From JAMCXS01 sp964459065 (lineage in GTDB: Bacteria > Acidobacteriota > Terriglobia > UBA7540), in NCBI GenBank assembly GCA_964459065.1, contig CAYWMN010000004.1, positions 1 to 34,849 of the forward strand: a stretch of DNA of 34,849 nt, read 5' to 3'. The notes under the pieces are model-generated. The model searched no databases. It was not told the DNA's origin and saw nothing but the letters and a program-made list of their open reading frames with translations. Shown one piece after another: positions 1-7,486 of the stretch. Numbering within the stretch: the stretch's first letter is position 1; each line of letters opens with the position of its first letter. Made by a program: the position numbers and the translations under genes.

Positions 1-69
1 TTCGCCGCGCTCGAGCTCTCACAGCGGCCGGTGACTCGAATCACTGAAAGCCATTTCCAGGCGATTTAG
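1..69 (+). CDS. Possible 3' end of an upstream gene (partial)
   Basis: The frame beginning at base 1 is open for 22 codons and ends with TAG at 67-69; the other two plus frames close at bases 32 and 45. The tail reads ALELSQRPVTRITESHFQAI, with coding-like codons. The product cannot be named from so short a tail. A promoter-like sequence follows at 94-102, which fits a gene boundary here. The open frame could also be chance. Confidence 0.3.
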   Translation, partial: FAALELSQRPVTRITESHFQAI

Positions 70-93
70 GGTAGGTGCAGGCGGGAATTCAGA

Positions 94-102
94 TGTTATA
101 AT
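94..102 (+). promoter_or_regulatory. Extended -10 promoter candidate for the beta-barrel gene
   Basis: TGTTATAAT at 94-102 is a perfect TATAAT preceded by the TGn of an extended -10 element. No good -35 hexamer lies 16-18 bases upstream, which extended -10 promoters tolerate. The predicted start near base 109 leaves a leader of about 100 nt before the ATG at 209. Confidence 0.4.
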
Positions 103-208
103 CGGTCCGGTACCCAATAGCACCCATCTTATTCATTCATCCTTTCGGCAATCATTTTCTTTTGTCGCGAGCCCTTCTGGCACGAGCGTAACAGGCGGAG
201 GAGGCAGC

Positions 209-808
209 ATGCGGCGGGGCATAGGATTGCTGACCGTTCTCTTCCTGTTTTTGTGTTTCGCGAATCCTGCGCGAGCCCAACAATCACAACCCAACGCGCG
301 GCCGTGGTGGGTCGAATTCCAGATTGGCGAAGGCCAGCTTCAGTTGGAGTCTGATCAGTTGGCTGGCACCCGCCACTCAACCTTGGCCATGGGATTTGCC
401 GGCGGCCACCGCCTGGGAAGCCGGGCGAGGGTCGGAGTGCAATTGAACGGCTGGCTCCTGCAGGCGTCCAACCTCAACGATCCCTCGGTGGGCGAGAGCG
501 TCAGTAACGTGATGGCCGTGGCCGACGTTTTTCCCATCTCCAGGGTCCCGCTATTTCTGCGAGGCGGAGCGGGCGCCGGATTTTATAACATCAACCGGAC
601 CGACGGCTTCAATGGTAACGGATGGGCCTGGACGGCCGGGGCTGGGTACGAGTTCATGTTCGGCCGGCGATTCGGCGTGGCGCCCATCCTGGCTTATTCA
701 GCCTGGAAGTTCGATGACATTATCGCGACCAGCGTGTTTGAAACCGGGCGGCGATATTCGGTGGTGGAATTTAAGGTTGCGATTCTCTGGCACTTTGGAG
801 GGGATTGA
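209..808 (+). CDS. Exported outer-membrane beta-barrel protein (hypothetical)
   Basis: The 199-residue product starts with a clear Sec signal peptide: basic MRRG, a hydrophobic stretch LLTVLFLFLCFA, and a likely cut after ARA near residue 23. The mature part has alternating hydrophobic and polar residues, many Gly and aromatic residues, and repeated short strands such as GFAGGHRLGSRARVGVQLNGW and GGAGAGFYNI. It ends in strand-like VVEFKVAILWHFGGD with a near-terminal Phe. This matches small 8-stranded OmpA/OmpW-like porin-fold proteins, so an outer-membrane location is inferred. The ATG at 209 is preceded by the strong ribosome site GGAGGAGG. No enzymatic motif is visible. It stands apart from the next gene by 183 bases with no obvious promoter in them. 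Confidence 0.75.
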   Translation: MRRGIGLLTVLFLFLCFANPARAQQSQPNARPWWVEFQIGEGQLQLESDQLAGTRHSTLAMGFAGGHRLGSRARVGVQLNGWLLQASNLNDPSVGESVSNVMAVADVFPISRVPLFLRGGAGAGFYNINRTDGFNGNGWAWTAGAGYEFMFGRRFGVAPILAYSAWKFDDIIATSVFETGRRYSVVEFKVAILWHFGGD

Positions 809-991
809 ATAGCTTGGATCAGTTTGGGGTAAGGCCGGCAACGTGACGGCCTTGAAGGTTCCGCCGGGACGCCGCCGCTTGATCAGAGGCACCTTAATAA
901 CTTCATGAATTGCCTCGCGGCGGTAAGGCGCCCCGGCGGTTGGGCCTCCTTTGGAGCAGCGATCACTTTCGCAGAAGGGAGTTCCTAAACC

Positions 992-2038
992 ATGATGAAG
1001 CGCGTTTGGGTTGGGTCATTTGTTGTTGTCAGCATCCTGCTGGTGGCGTGGGCGGCCCGCGCAGACCAGCAAACGGTTCGCGAAAAATATCGGGTGGTCC
1101 AGGTTGACAGGTTTGAAGTCGCAGAAGGGGTCAGCTTTCCTGCCGAGTACCTTCCGGCGCTGCAGGAGGATATCATCCGGCGGCTTCAGAAATCGAAAAC
1201 GTTTGACGAGGTCCTGCGACCCGGCGAGAGTCCGGCAAAGGCTTCCGCCGCAGTGCTTCGCCTGAGCGGAACCATTACAGGCTTTAAGCCGGGAAGCCGG
1301 GCCAAACGGTACATCGGATTTGGCATGGGCAAGACTGAAATTTTCGCCCGGCTGACCTATTCGGACTGCGCAACGGGCCAGACGCTGATTGTCGAGCAAG
1401 TCCATGGCGTGCTCACTGGCGGCTTTGCGGGCGGGAAATCATCGAACGTGACGCGTGAGTTCGCCAAGACGGTGGCCAGAAACAGCAAGGTGGTGCTTGG
1501 TAAACGGCTGCCGGCTCCGGGTGAAGCTGTGGCGGCGCCGCCGGCCGCAAACGTTCCCGCCGGCAACCGCGAGCGGCAGGCGCTCGCCTTTTCCTCAAAA
1601 GATTTTGAGGGCACCGAGAAAAACCTGAATGAGCAGGCGGCCAGGGGTTTCCGGCTGGTGGCTTTTACTCTCACCGGCAAAGACTCGGCCACTCTGACGC
1701 TGGAGAAAACTGAAGCCGGCGGCCAGGCTGCCGAATACAGAATCATCCATGCGCTCCGCGCCGGAACGCTGCAAAAGAACCTCAACAACGCGGCATCCGA
1801 GGGCTTCCGTCTCACCCCGCACACCCTCGGGCCATTCGGATCGACGACTGCCGTCATTGCTGAGAAAACCAGTCCGGGTGGGCCTTCGGGCTATCAGTAT
1901 CGGGTTCACCTGACGATCCGCATCTCCTCGCTGCAGAACGACATCAAAAAGGATCAGGCCGAGGGATACAGGCTGGCGGATACCTGGGAATCTACACCCG
2001 CACGCTACCTTGCCATCCTTGAGAAAAGCGGCGAGTGA
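992..2038 (+). CDS. Exported DUF4410-like protein with three C-terminal repeats
   Basis: The 348-residue product has an N-terminal signal peptide (VWVGSFVVVSILLVAWAARA, likely cut near residue 24). Residues about 30-170 resemble the DUF4410 family, with the typical opening on a 'regulated' value, a central LSGTITGFKPGSRAKRYIGF-like stretch and a Gly-rich turn; the function of that family is unknown. Residues about 200-348 carry three imperfect repeats of roughly 45 residues. Each has a helix ending in AARGFRLV, ASEGFRLT or QAEGYRLA, followed by a strand ending in a LEK or AEK motif, which resembles DUF4177-type units. Two ATGs lie in tandem at 992 and 995, and AAGGGAG sits about 12 bases upstream. 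The protein probably acts in the periplasm or at the envelope. It is convergent with the carbonic anhydrase gene. Confidence 0.7.
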   Translation: MMKRVWVGSFVVVSILLVAWAARADQQTVREKYRVVQVDRFEVAEGVSFPAEYLPALQEDIIRRLQKSKTFDEVLRPGESPAKASAAVLRLSGTITGFKPGSRAKRYIGFGMGKTEIFARLTYSDCATGQTLIVEQVHGVLTGGFAGGKSSNVTREFAKTVARNSKVVLGKRLPAPGEAVAAPPAANVPAGNRERQALAFSSKDFEGTEKNLNEQAARGFRLVAFTLTGKDSATLTLEKTEAGGQAAEYRIIHALRAGTLQKNLNNAASEGFRLTPHTLGPFGSTTAVIAEKTSPGGPSGYQYRVHLTIRISSLQNDIKKDQAEGYRLADTWESTPARYLAILEKSGE

Positions 2039-2126
2039 TGGCGGTTTTGTGAGTGGTTTGCGTCGTGGTGGTAATGGTTGTCTCGGGGTTTCAAATCCGC
2101 CGGAAGGATGGCGGAATTCCGCGACA

Positions 2127-2741
2127 TCAGCTTTTGCGCGGTTCATCCGGCAAGCGGACCACTTGTCCCGTGCGCAGGCGATAGAGGGCTTTAATCAGGG
2201 TGAGATTTCCGGCCGAGACTTTCTTGCGGAGCAAAGGGCTTTTCTGCAGGATGTTTCGGGAACTCAGATGTACGTTGGCGCGCTCGGCCAGGCGAAGGAA
2301 GCGGCTGGTGCCGCGCGAGGCTTGGAGGGTTTCGAGCGCGGGGCGAATCTTGGCCACAATACTTTTCAGATTGGGCGTGGGGGGCTTCGCGTCCGAGGCC
2401 GCCGCGGCGACCGCCCCGCAGTCCTCGTGGCCCAGGATGACGAGGACGGGCGAGTTGAGGTACTCGGCGGCGAATTCCAGGCTGCCGAGCGCCACCGGGT
2501 CGGCCAGGTTGCCCGCTGTCCGCACCTCAAAGAGGTCTCCGAGGTTCTTATCGAACAGCAGGCTGGGTGAAACGCGGCTGTCGGCGCAAGCGAGCACCAC
2601 CACTTGAGGTTGCTGGCCCTTCGCGAGCGCCTGGCGCCGGCGCACCAGTTCACGGACGGCAGGTTTGCCGGCCCGGAAACGCCGGTTGCCTTCCATGAGG
2701 TCTGCCCAGATCATTTCAGCCGGTGAAGAAACTCTAGCCAC
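2127..2741 (-). CDS. Beta-class carbonic anhydrase
   Basis: The enzyme interconverts CO2 and bicarbonate in the cytoplasm, supplying carboxylases and helping pH balance. The zinc site of the beta class is complete: Cys52, Asp54 and Arg56 in CADSRV, then His105 and Cys108 in GHEDCGA. The Asp54-Arg56 dyad that gates the zinc is also present. The 204-residue length fits bacterial beta enzymes. I take the GTG at 2741 as start because AAAGGA lies a suitable distance upstream; the ATG ten codons later is possible. The C-terminal third is Arg-rich and less typical. It is followed upstream by the reductase gene on the same strand after about 90 bases, so co-transcription with cbiX and the reductase is possible but unproven. 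Confidence 0.93.
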   Translation of the reverse strand: MARVSSPAEMIWADLMEGNRRFRAGKPAVRELVRRRQALAKGQQPQVVVLACADSRVSPSLLFDKNLGDLFEVRTAGNLADPVALGSLEFAAEYLNSPVLVILGHEDCGAVAAAASDAKPPTPNLKSIVAKIRPALETLQASRGTSRFLRLAERANVHLSSRNILQKSPLLRKKVSAGNLTLIKALYRLRTGQVVRLPDEPRKS

Positions 2742-2832
2742 GTGCGTTGGTCCTTTCTCGACGTCCCGTCATCAATATTTTTCTGCCTGATCCAGCCGCC
2801 TCCGGCCGGTGTCTGCTGCAACGGCAACGCTG

Positions 2833-3543
2833 CTAATCGTATTTCTCAAAGCTGAGCGATTTGGGATCGTAGCCCATGGAGCGCAAGACGTGCGAAACGT
2901 CGTTCACCATTTTGCGAAGCCCGCAGATGTAAGCGTGGAACCCTTTTTTGTCCGCCAGGTAGCGCGCGACGTGCTGTTGCACGTAGCCGGTGTGGCCTCG
3001 CCAGCCGGGATCGGGGCGGCTCAGCGTGGGAACAAAATGGAAGCCGGGATTTTCCCGGGCGAGCTTTTCAAATTCTTCCCGGTAAAGGATGTCGGATTCG
3101 CGCCGCACGCCGAAGACGAGCCACACTTCAGAATCATGCGGCTTGCTGTAGAGCTGCTGCAACATGGCGCGGATGGGCGCAATGCCTGTTCCGGTGGCGA
3201 TGAAGGCGGAAACCGGATCGGGAGGCTCGCGCAGAGTGAAAAAACCAAAGGGGCCGGTGAAGCGAATCGCGTCGCCCGGCCTCAGGTGGAAAAGCCAGGA
3301 GGACGCGCGGCCTTCGGGCAGCCTGTTCAGGCAGAGATCGAAACCGTTGTCGGGCCGCGGCGCCGAAGCGATCGAATAAGGCCGGCGGATCTTCTTGCCG
3401 TCGGGCTCCAGCTCCAGTGAGATGAACTGGCCGGGCCGGAAATCAAACCTCTGGCCGTTCGAGATTTTAAATTCAAAGTGCTTCGTTCGTTCGTTGGTAT
3501 ATTGAACGCCCCGAAGAAGCGCTTCATGATGGGTAGGGTTCAC
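2833..3543 (-). CDS. Ferredoxin/flavodoxin-NADP reductase-like FAD oxidoreductase
   Basis: This 236-residue protein has the two-domain plan of the ferredoxin-NADP reductase family. The FAD-binding barrel carries RPYSIAS at about 54-60 and the phosphate-binding GPFGFF near 97-102. The NAD(P) domain begins with GTGIAPIRAML near 118-128 and has CGL at 208-210. No iron-sulfur cluster motif is seen, so it should work with a separate electron carrier. The start is GTG at 3543. It overlaps the stop of the upstream cbiX-like gene by four bases (GTGA), so the two are almost certainly translationally coupled. One reading is that the reductase supplies electrons in sirohaem-dependent sulfite or nitrite reduction or in tetrapyrrole metabolism; that is inference from the coupling only. 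It could equally be a general redox-balancing reductase. Confidence 0.88.
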   Translation of the reverse strand: MNPTHHEALLRGVQYTNERTKHFEFKISNGQRFDFRPGQFISLELEPDGKKIRRPYSIASAPRPDNGFDLCLNRLPEGRASSWLFHLRPGDAIRFTGPFGFFTLREPPDPVSAFIATGTGIAPIRAMLQQLYSKPHDSEVWLVFGVRRESDILYREEFEKLARENPGFHFVPTLSRPDPGWRGHTGYVQQHVARYLADKKGFHAYICGLRKMVNDVSHVLRSMGYDPKSLSFEKYD

Positions 3544-3956
3544 GGTTCTACGTTGGCCTCTTCTTCAATAACTTCCTGAATCCTGCCGAGGACGAGCGAC
3601 GCCATTTCCGGATGGTCTTCAAGCGACCGGCCGACCCGGATCCTGACTTTGGGGTGCCGCTGCCTTTCCGCCGCCACCAGCTTGGGAAGGTCACGGCGCA
3701 AATGGATTCCGAGGGTCAGGAAATAAGGGAGAACGACGATGTGGGCATAACCGGCCTTGACCGCGTTCGCAATCGCCCGCTTCAGCTCCGGCCGGCCGGG
3801 GCCGAGAAACGCCGTCCGAACGTAGGGATAAGTCCCGGCAGCCTGAATCTTTCCGGCCAGGTCCCGAATCCCCTGATTGGCTTCTTCAACCGCGCTGCCG
3901 TGCGCAAACAAAATGACGGCAACTCCTTGATTTCTGGTGGACATCAGGAATTCCAT
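3540..3956 (-). CDS. cbiX: CbiX/SirB-type sirohydrochlorin chelatase
   Basis: The 138-residue protein is the size of the short single-domain class II chelatases (CbiXS/SirB) that insert Co2+ or Fe2+ into sirohydrochlorin for cobalamin or sirohaem. The N-terminal strand ends in FAHGS with the metal-binding His19. A second His occurs at residue 85 in LGIHLRRDLP, as the family requires. The metal cannot be decided from sequence. The ATG at 3956 lacks a ribosome site, while the in-frame ATG at 3944 has GGAA upstream, so the true start may be four codons later. Its stop overlaps the GTG of the reductase gene by four bases. No other cobalamin or sirohaem gene is in the window. Confidence 0.85.
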   Translation of the reverse strand: MEFLMSTRNQGVAVILFAHGSAVEEANQGIRDLAGKIQAAGTYPYVRTAFLGPGRPELKRAIANAVKAGYAHIVVLPYFLTLGIHLRRDLPKLVAAERQRHPKVRIRVGRSLEDHPEMASLVLGRIQEVIEEEANVEP

Positions 3957-4194
3957 ACTAAAAAGTACATTTTAACTCAAAGCCGGGTATTTGCCTAGGG
4001 TTCGTTGAGCGTGCCGAATCGGCAGGCAAGAGGGCTGGGCCGGTGGCTGCGACTGTTTGCCGGGCGATGCCGGGGGCAGGGTCACAAAGCGGCTCTTCGC
4101 TATATCCGAAACATTCTAAAGGGGAAGAGGACTGTCTTGAACCGAACAAAAGTTGATGGCGGGAAGGGGATAAAGGGGCCGGACTACGATTGGG

Positions 4195-4422
4195 TTAGCA
4201 AACGTCTTTTTTGCTGGCTGATCCCAGTCGCATGACTCCCTTTTCAGCTTCTCCGGTTTGTTGTGCGATGGCAGAATTGAGGGACGAATTCAGGACGTTG
4301 AGATGCCTTTCAGCAAGATGCTTATACACGACGAGTTTGGATCTGAACCAAATGGCTGTAACAATGATCCCAACGAGGCACCCTAAGGCGAAAACCACCA
4401 AAAAATCCCAGATTGCTAGCAT
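4195..4422 (-). CDS. Small single-span membrane protein (hypothetical)
   Basis: The 75-residue frame starts with a transmembrane segment (residues about 3-25, FLVVFALGCLVGIIVTAIWF), then a polar, helix-prone tail containing NVLNSSLNSAIAQQTGEAEKG. The plan resembles YtxH- or LapA-like small membrane proteins, but I do not recognise the family. Codon use looks coding, although the region is less GC-rich than its surroundings. The ribosome site is weak (AAGAAAG about 18 bases before the ATG). It sits alone between cbiX and ndk. It may be a recent or poorly conserved gene. Confidence 0.45.
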   Translation of the reverse strand: MLAIWDFLVVFALGCLVGIIVTAIWFRSKLVVYKHLAERHLNVLNSSLNSAIAQQTGEAEKGVMRLGSASKKDVC

Positions 4423-4708
4423 CGTAGACGAACGCTTTCTTGCAACAGAGCAACTCTTGACGCAAAACCGAACGGCAATAAGAAAATTGCGAAAATCCGG
4501 GGTGATTCTACTTTCCTATTCGTGCATTGTCAACCTATAAACTCTCAGTCTGGTTTGACCTGAACAATCCGAAGCGCTGGAAAAGGCAAAGGTTCCCGCA
4601 GTGGCCGGGGCTTGAGGCCCCGGCCACTGCGAGGAATCGAAAAACGATTGAGGACCGCAGATGGGCGGGGTTGCTCAGCGGTAAAAGATCCCATCGCCCG
4701 AGAGGTGC
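4423..4708. other. Non-coding stretch downstream of ndk
   Basis: No supportable gene lies here. It holds a long perfect hairpin (4597-4631) and a small AATCG/CGATT hairpin with an A5/T5 loop (4635-4649), both just downstream of ndk on the minus strand. The part from 4423 to 4590 is relatively AT-rich and shows no structure I can support. Confidence 0.5.
4597..4631. repeat. Perfect 15-bp inverted repeat (hairpin)
   Basis: The arms 4597-4611 and 4617-4631 are exact reverse complements (CGCAGTGGCCGGGGC on the left) around a 5-nt loop, a very stable GC-rich stem. It lies about 80 bases downstream of the ndk stop, so it could stop or stabilise the sucCD-ndk transcript. There is no immediate U-run on either strand, so it is not a classical intrinsic terminator. 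A dispersed REP-like palindrome is the alternative. Confidence 0.7.
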
Positions 4709-5122
4709 TTAGGCGAGTTCGATGCCGGGAAAGAAGTAGGCAATTTCAAAAGCCGCGGATTCCGGCGAATCGGAGCCATGAACGGCGTTGCGTTCAATGC
4801 TCTGGGCGTAAAGCTTGCGGATGGTGCCGGGCTCGGCCTGTTCAGGGTTGGTGGCGCCCATCACCTGGCGCAGGCGCGCGATCGCGCCCTCGCCTTCGAG
4901 CACCATGGCGATGGCGGGACCCGAGGACATGAACGCCGTCAGGCTGCCGAAGAAGCCCTTGTCGCGATGCACGGCGTAAAATCCTTCCGCGTCCTTTTGG
5001 GTGAGGCGCACCAGGCGCGCCGCCACCAGCTTGAACTGATTGCTTTCAAAAATCTTGATGATGTCGCCCGCGTGCCCTCGCTCGACGGCGTCGGGCTTGA
5101 TGATGGTCAGTGTCCGTTCCAA
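4709..5122 (-). CDS. ndk: Nucleoside diphosphate kinase
   Basis: The enzyme moves the gamma-phosphate of ATP to other (d)NDPs in the cytoplasm through a phospho-histidine. The 137-residue length is typical. The N terminus TLTIIKPDAVERG is diagnostic, and the active-site His115 lies in NAVHGSDSPESA, the family signature. The first in-frame start is TTG at 5122, with AGGAG 11 bases upstream; TTG gives the expected N terminus (MERTLTIIKP). It lies 29 bases after sucD on the same strand, so it is probably the last gene of a sucC-sucD-ndk operon. This fits, because succinyl-CoA synthetase makes ATP or GTP and Ndk equilibrates them. Confidence 0.97.
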   Translation of the reverse strand: MERTLTIIKPDAVERGHAGDIIKIFESNQFKLVAARLVRLTQKDAEGFYAVHRDKGFFGSLTAFMSSGPAIAMVLEGEGAIARLRQVMGATNPEQAEPGTIRKLYAQSIERNAVHGSDSPESAAFEIAYFFPGIELA

Positions 5123-5151
5123 AGTGATTCTTTCTCCTGAGGTGAAATTTG

Positions 5152-6036
5152 CTAGGCGCTTGCGCGGCTCTGGAGCGCTCGGGCCATGGTTTCTCCGATC
5201 AGCGCGGGGCTTTCAGCAACTTGGATGCCGGCCGCCTGGAAGGCCGCAATCTTGCCGGCCGCCGTGCCCTTGCCGCCGGAAATGATGGCGCCGGCATGGC
5301 CCATGCGGCGTCCGGGGGGAGCGGTGCGGCCTGCGATGAAACCCACAACGGGCTTTTTGACGTGAGCTTTGACGAATTCGGCCGCCTGCTCTTCGCCGGT
5401 GCCGCCGATTTCGCCGATGACCACCATGCCGTGGGTGTCGTCGTCTTCGTTCATCAGCTTGAGCGCGTCCACAAAGTTGGTGCCGATAATCGGATCGCCG
5501 CCGATGCCGATGCAGGTGGATTGTCCGATGCCCAGCGCCGTCAGCTGGCCGACGGCTTCATAGGTCAGCGTGCCGCTGCGCGAAATGACGCCGATGTTGC
5601 CCGGCCGGTGGATCGATCCCGGCATGATGCCGATCTTGCACTTGCCGGGTGAAATGATGCCCGGGCAGTTGGGGCCGATCAGGCGCGTCTGGGTTCCGGC
5701 AAGGTATTGGGTGACGCTCACCATGTCGAGCGTCGGAATGCCTTCGGTGATCGCTACCACCAGCGGCAGGCCGGCTTCGGCTGCTTCCATGATGGCGTCG
5801 GCCGCAAAGGGAGGCGGAACAAAAACGACCGAGGCGTTGGCGCCGGTGGCGTCCTTTGCTTCGCTCACGGTGTTGAAGACCGGGATTCCGTCGATCTTAG
5901 CGCCGCCCTTGCCGGGCGTGACTCCCGCCACCACCTTGGTTCCGTAAGCTACCGCCTGCTGCGTGTGGAAGGTGCCTTCACGGCCGGTGATTCCCTGCAC
6001 AAGCAGTTTTGTGTTTTCATCAACAAGAATTGCCAT
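5152..6036 (-). CDS. sucD: Succinyl-CoA synthetase subunit alpha
   Basis: The alpha subunit binds CoA and carries the phospho-histidine of the TCA-cycle enzyme that converts succinyl-CoA to succinate with formation of ATP or GTP. The 294 residues cover the whole family. A CoA-binding Rossmann domain carries VQGITGREGTFH at 13-24. The PNCPGIISPG loop lies at 122-131, and the phosphorylated His247 lies in GRRMGHAGAI. The ATG at 6036 follows sucC by 23 bases. No lesion is seen. Confidence 0.98.
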   Translation of the reverse strand: MAILVDENTKLLVQGITGREGTFHTQQAVAYGTKVVAGVTPGKGGAKIDGIPVFNTVSEAKDATGANASVVFVPPPFAADAIMEAAEAGLPLVVAITEGIPTLDMVSVTQYLAGTQTRLIGPNCPGIISPGKCKIGIMPGSIHRPGNIGVISRSGTLTYEAVGQLTALGIGQSTCIGIGGDPIIGTNFVDALKLMNEDDDTHGMVVIGEIGGTGEEQAAEFVKAHVKKPVVGFIAGRTAPPGRRMGHAGAIISGGKGTAAGKIAAFQAAGIQVAESPALIGETMARALQSRASA

Positions 6037-6059
6037 GGTTCATCCGTATTCGAGGTCGT

Positions 6060-7220
6060 TTACTGCTTTGCCGCCGCGACGGCCTTTTCCGCCGCGTCCT
6101 TCATCCCGTTGGCAACGCTGAAGCTCAGGCCGGATTCGCGCAGAATCTTTTGGCCGAGTTCCACGTTGGTTCCTTCCAGGCGCACGACGATGGGAACTTT
6201 GATTCCCAGGCTCTTGGCTGCGGCCACCACGCCGTTGGCCACGATGTCGCAGCGCATGATGCCGCCGAAAATGTTGATCAGCACGGCGCGGACGTTCGGG
6301 TCGCCCAGGATGATTTCAAACCCGCGGCGGACTTGCTCTTCATTGGCGCCGCCGCCCACGTCCAGGAAGTTGGCCGGCTGCCCGCCTGCGTACTGAATAA
6401 TGTCCATGGTGGCCATGGCGAGTCCGGCGCCGTTTACCATGCAGCCCACTTCGCCGTCCAGCCGGATGTAATTCAAGTTGTATTCCGAGGCTTTGACCTC
6501 CAGCGGATCTTCTTCATCCAGGTCGCGAAGCTCGCGGATATCCTTGTGGCGGAACAGCGCATTGTCGTCAAAATTCATTTTGGCGTCCAGCGCCAGCAGG
6601 CGTCCGTCCTTGGTGAGCACGAAGGGATTGATTTCCGCCAGCGAAGCGTCCGTGGCGCGGAAGGCGCGGTAGAGGGCGGCAAAGAACTTTGCCGCATCCC
6701 TGATCAGAATCGGATCAAGGCCCAGGCTGAAGGCAGCCTTGCGAGCCTGAAACGGCTGAAGCCCTACGGCGGGATTGATGAATTCCTTCAGGATTTTTTC
6801 CGGGTGCTCGGAGGCCACCACTTCAATTTCCACGCCGCCTTCGCTCGAGGCCATGAAGACGGGCCCGGCGGCGGCGCGGTCAATCAACATGCCCAGATAG
6901 AATTCGCTGGCGATCTCCAGACCTTCTTCGATCAGCAGGCGGCGGACCACTCGGCCCTCCGGGCCGGTTTGGGCCGTGACCAGCTTCTTGCCCAGCATTT
7001 CCTCCGCGATGCGCTCGGCTTCCTCGGCGTTCGCAGCCAGCTTGACGCCGCCGGCCTTGCCCCGGCCTCCGGCGTGAATCTGGGCTTTGACGATGACTCG
7101 TCCGCCCAGGCGGTCGGCAGCCTCGTGCGCTTCAGCGGGCGTGTAGGCGACTTCGCCTTTGGGAGTGGAGACTCCATAACGAGACAAGATTTGTTTGGCT
7201 TGATATTCGTGAATCTTCAT
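6060..7220 (-). CDS. sucC: Succinyl-CoA synthetase subunit beta (ADP-forming type)
   Basis: The beta subunit supplies the ATP-grasp nucleotide site and succinate binding. The 386-residue length is standard. The N terminus MKIHEYQAKQILSRYGV is the family hallmark, KAQIHAGGRGKAGGVK lies near residues 45-60, and the succinate-site loop FGGIMRCDIVANG is near the C-terminal third. It is the first gene of the sucC-sucD-ndk run. The 266-base gap between it and the divergent trpD must hold both promoters. No consensus promoter for sucC stands out in it, and the ribosome site is weak. Confidence 0.98.
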   Translation of the reverse strand: MKIHEYQAKQILSRYGVSTPKGEVAYTPAEAHEAADRLGGRVIVKAQIHAGGRGKAGGVKLAANAEEAERIAEEMLGKKLVTAQTGPEGRVVRRLLIEEGLEIASEFYLGMLIDRAAAGPVFMASSEGGVEIEVVASEHPEKILKEFINPAVGLQPFQARKAAFSLGLDPILIRDAAKFFAALYRAFRATDASLAEINPFVLTKDGRLLALDAKMNFDDNALFRHKDIRELRDLDEEDPLEVKASEYNLNYIRLDGEVGCMVNGAGLAMATMDIIQYAGGQPANFLDVGGGANEEQVRRGFEIILGDPNVRAVLINIFGGIMRCDIVANGVVAAAKSLGIKVPIVVRLEGTNVELGQKILRESGLSFSVANGMKDAAEKAVAAAKQ

Positions 7221-7486
7221 GGTTGGTAACGGTGGCAGCCTGCCCTTGTTTCGGAGCTATTTAAGATTCCGCGAGATTTTGGACGGCCCAGTTCAAAGTT
7301 CTATATTGGAATGCGTTTCCATCGTACAATAGATCGCTACAGCAACTCAGGAATCAGTCAGTATAGGGAATGTAAGCCGAAAAAGCAAATGAGAGCCGGA
7401 GCGGGTATCCGAACCAGAACAGGATGCGAATCCCGGCTGGCGAAGCCGGCCGCTAAGCTGCATCCAACCGGTTTTCCGCTATAACC

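Noticed and set aside
2096..2115. TCCGCC/GGCGGA hairpin between convergent genes as a bidirectional terminator
   Set aside because: Only six base pairs with an eight-base loop and no U-run on either side.
4005..4235. 76-codon plus frame of basic composition
   Set aside because: Overlaps the better supported small membrane protein on the other strand, no ribosome site, no recognisable domain.
4663..4727. tRNA-like stretch with D-arm-like TTGCTCAGCGGTAAA and GAGTTCGAT
   Set aside because: The T-arm-like part is the 3' end of ndk on the other strand, the acceptor and anticodon stems do not fold, and there is no matching 3' acceptor half.
7302..7330. TACAAT box as a trpD promoter
   Set aside because: No -35 hexamer at usable spacing (TATATT at 17 bases), and the leader would be about 150 nt. 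Too weak to annotate.
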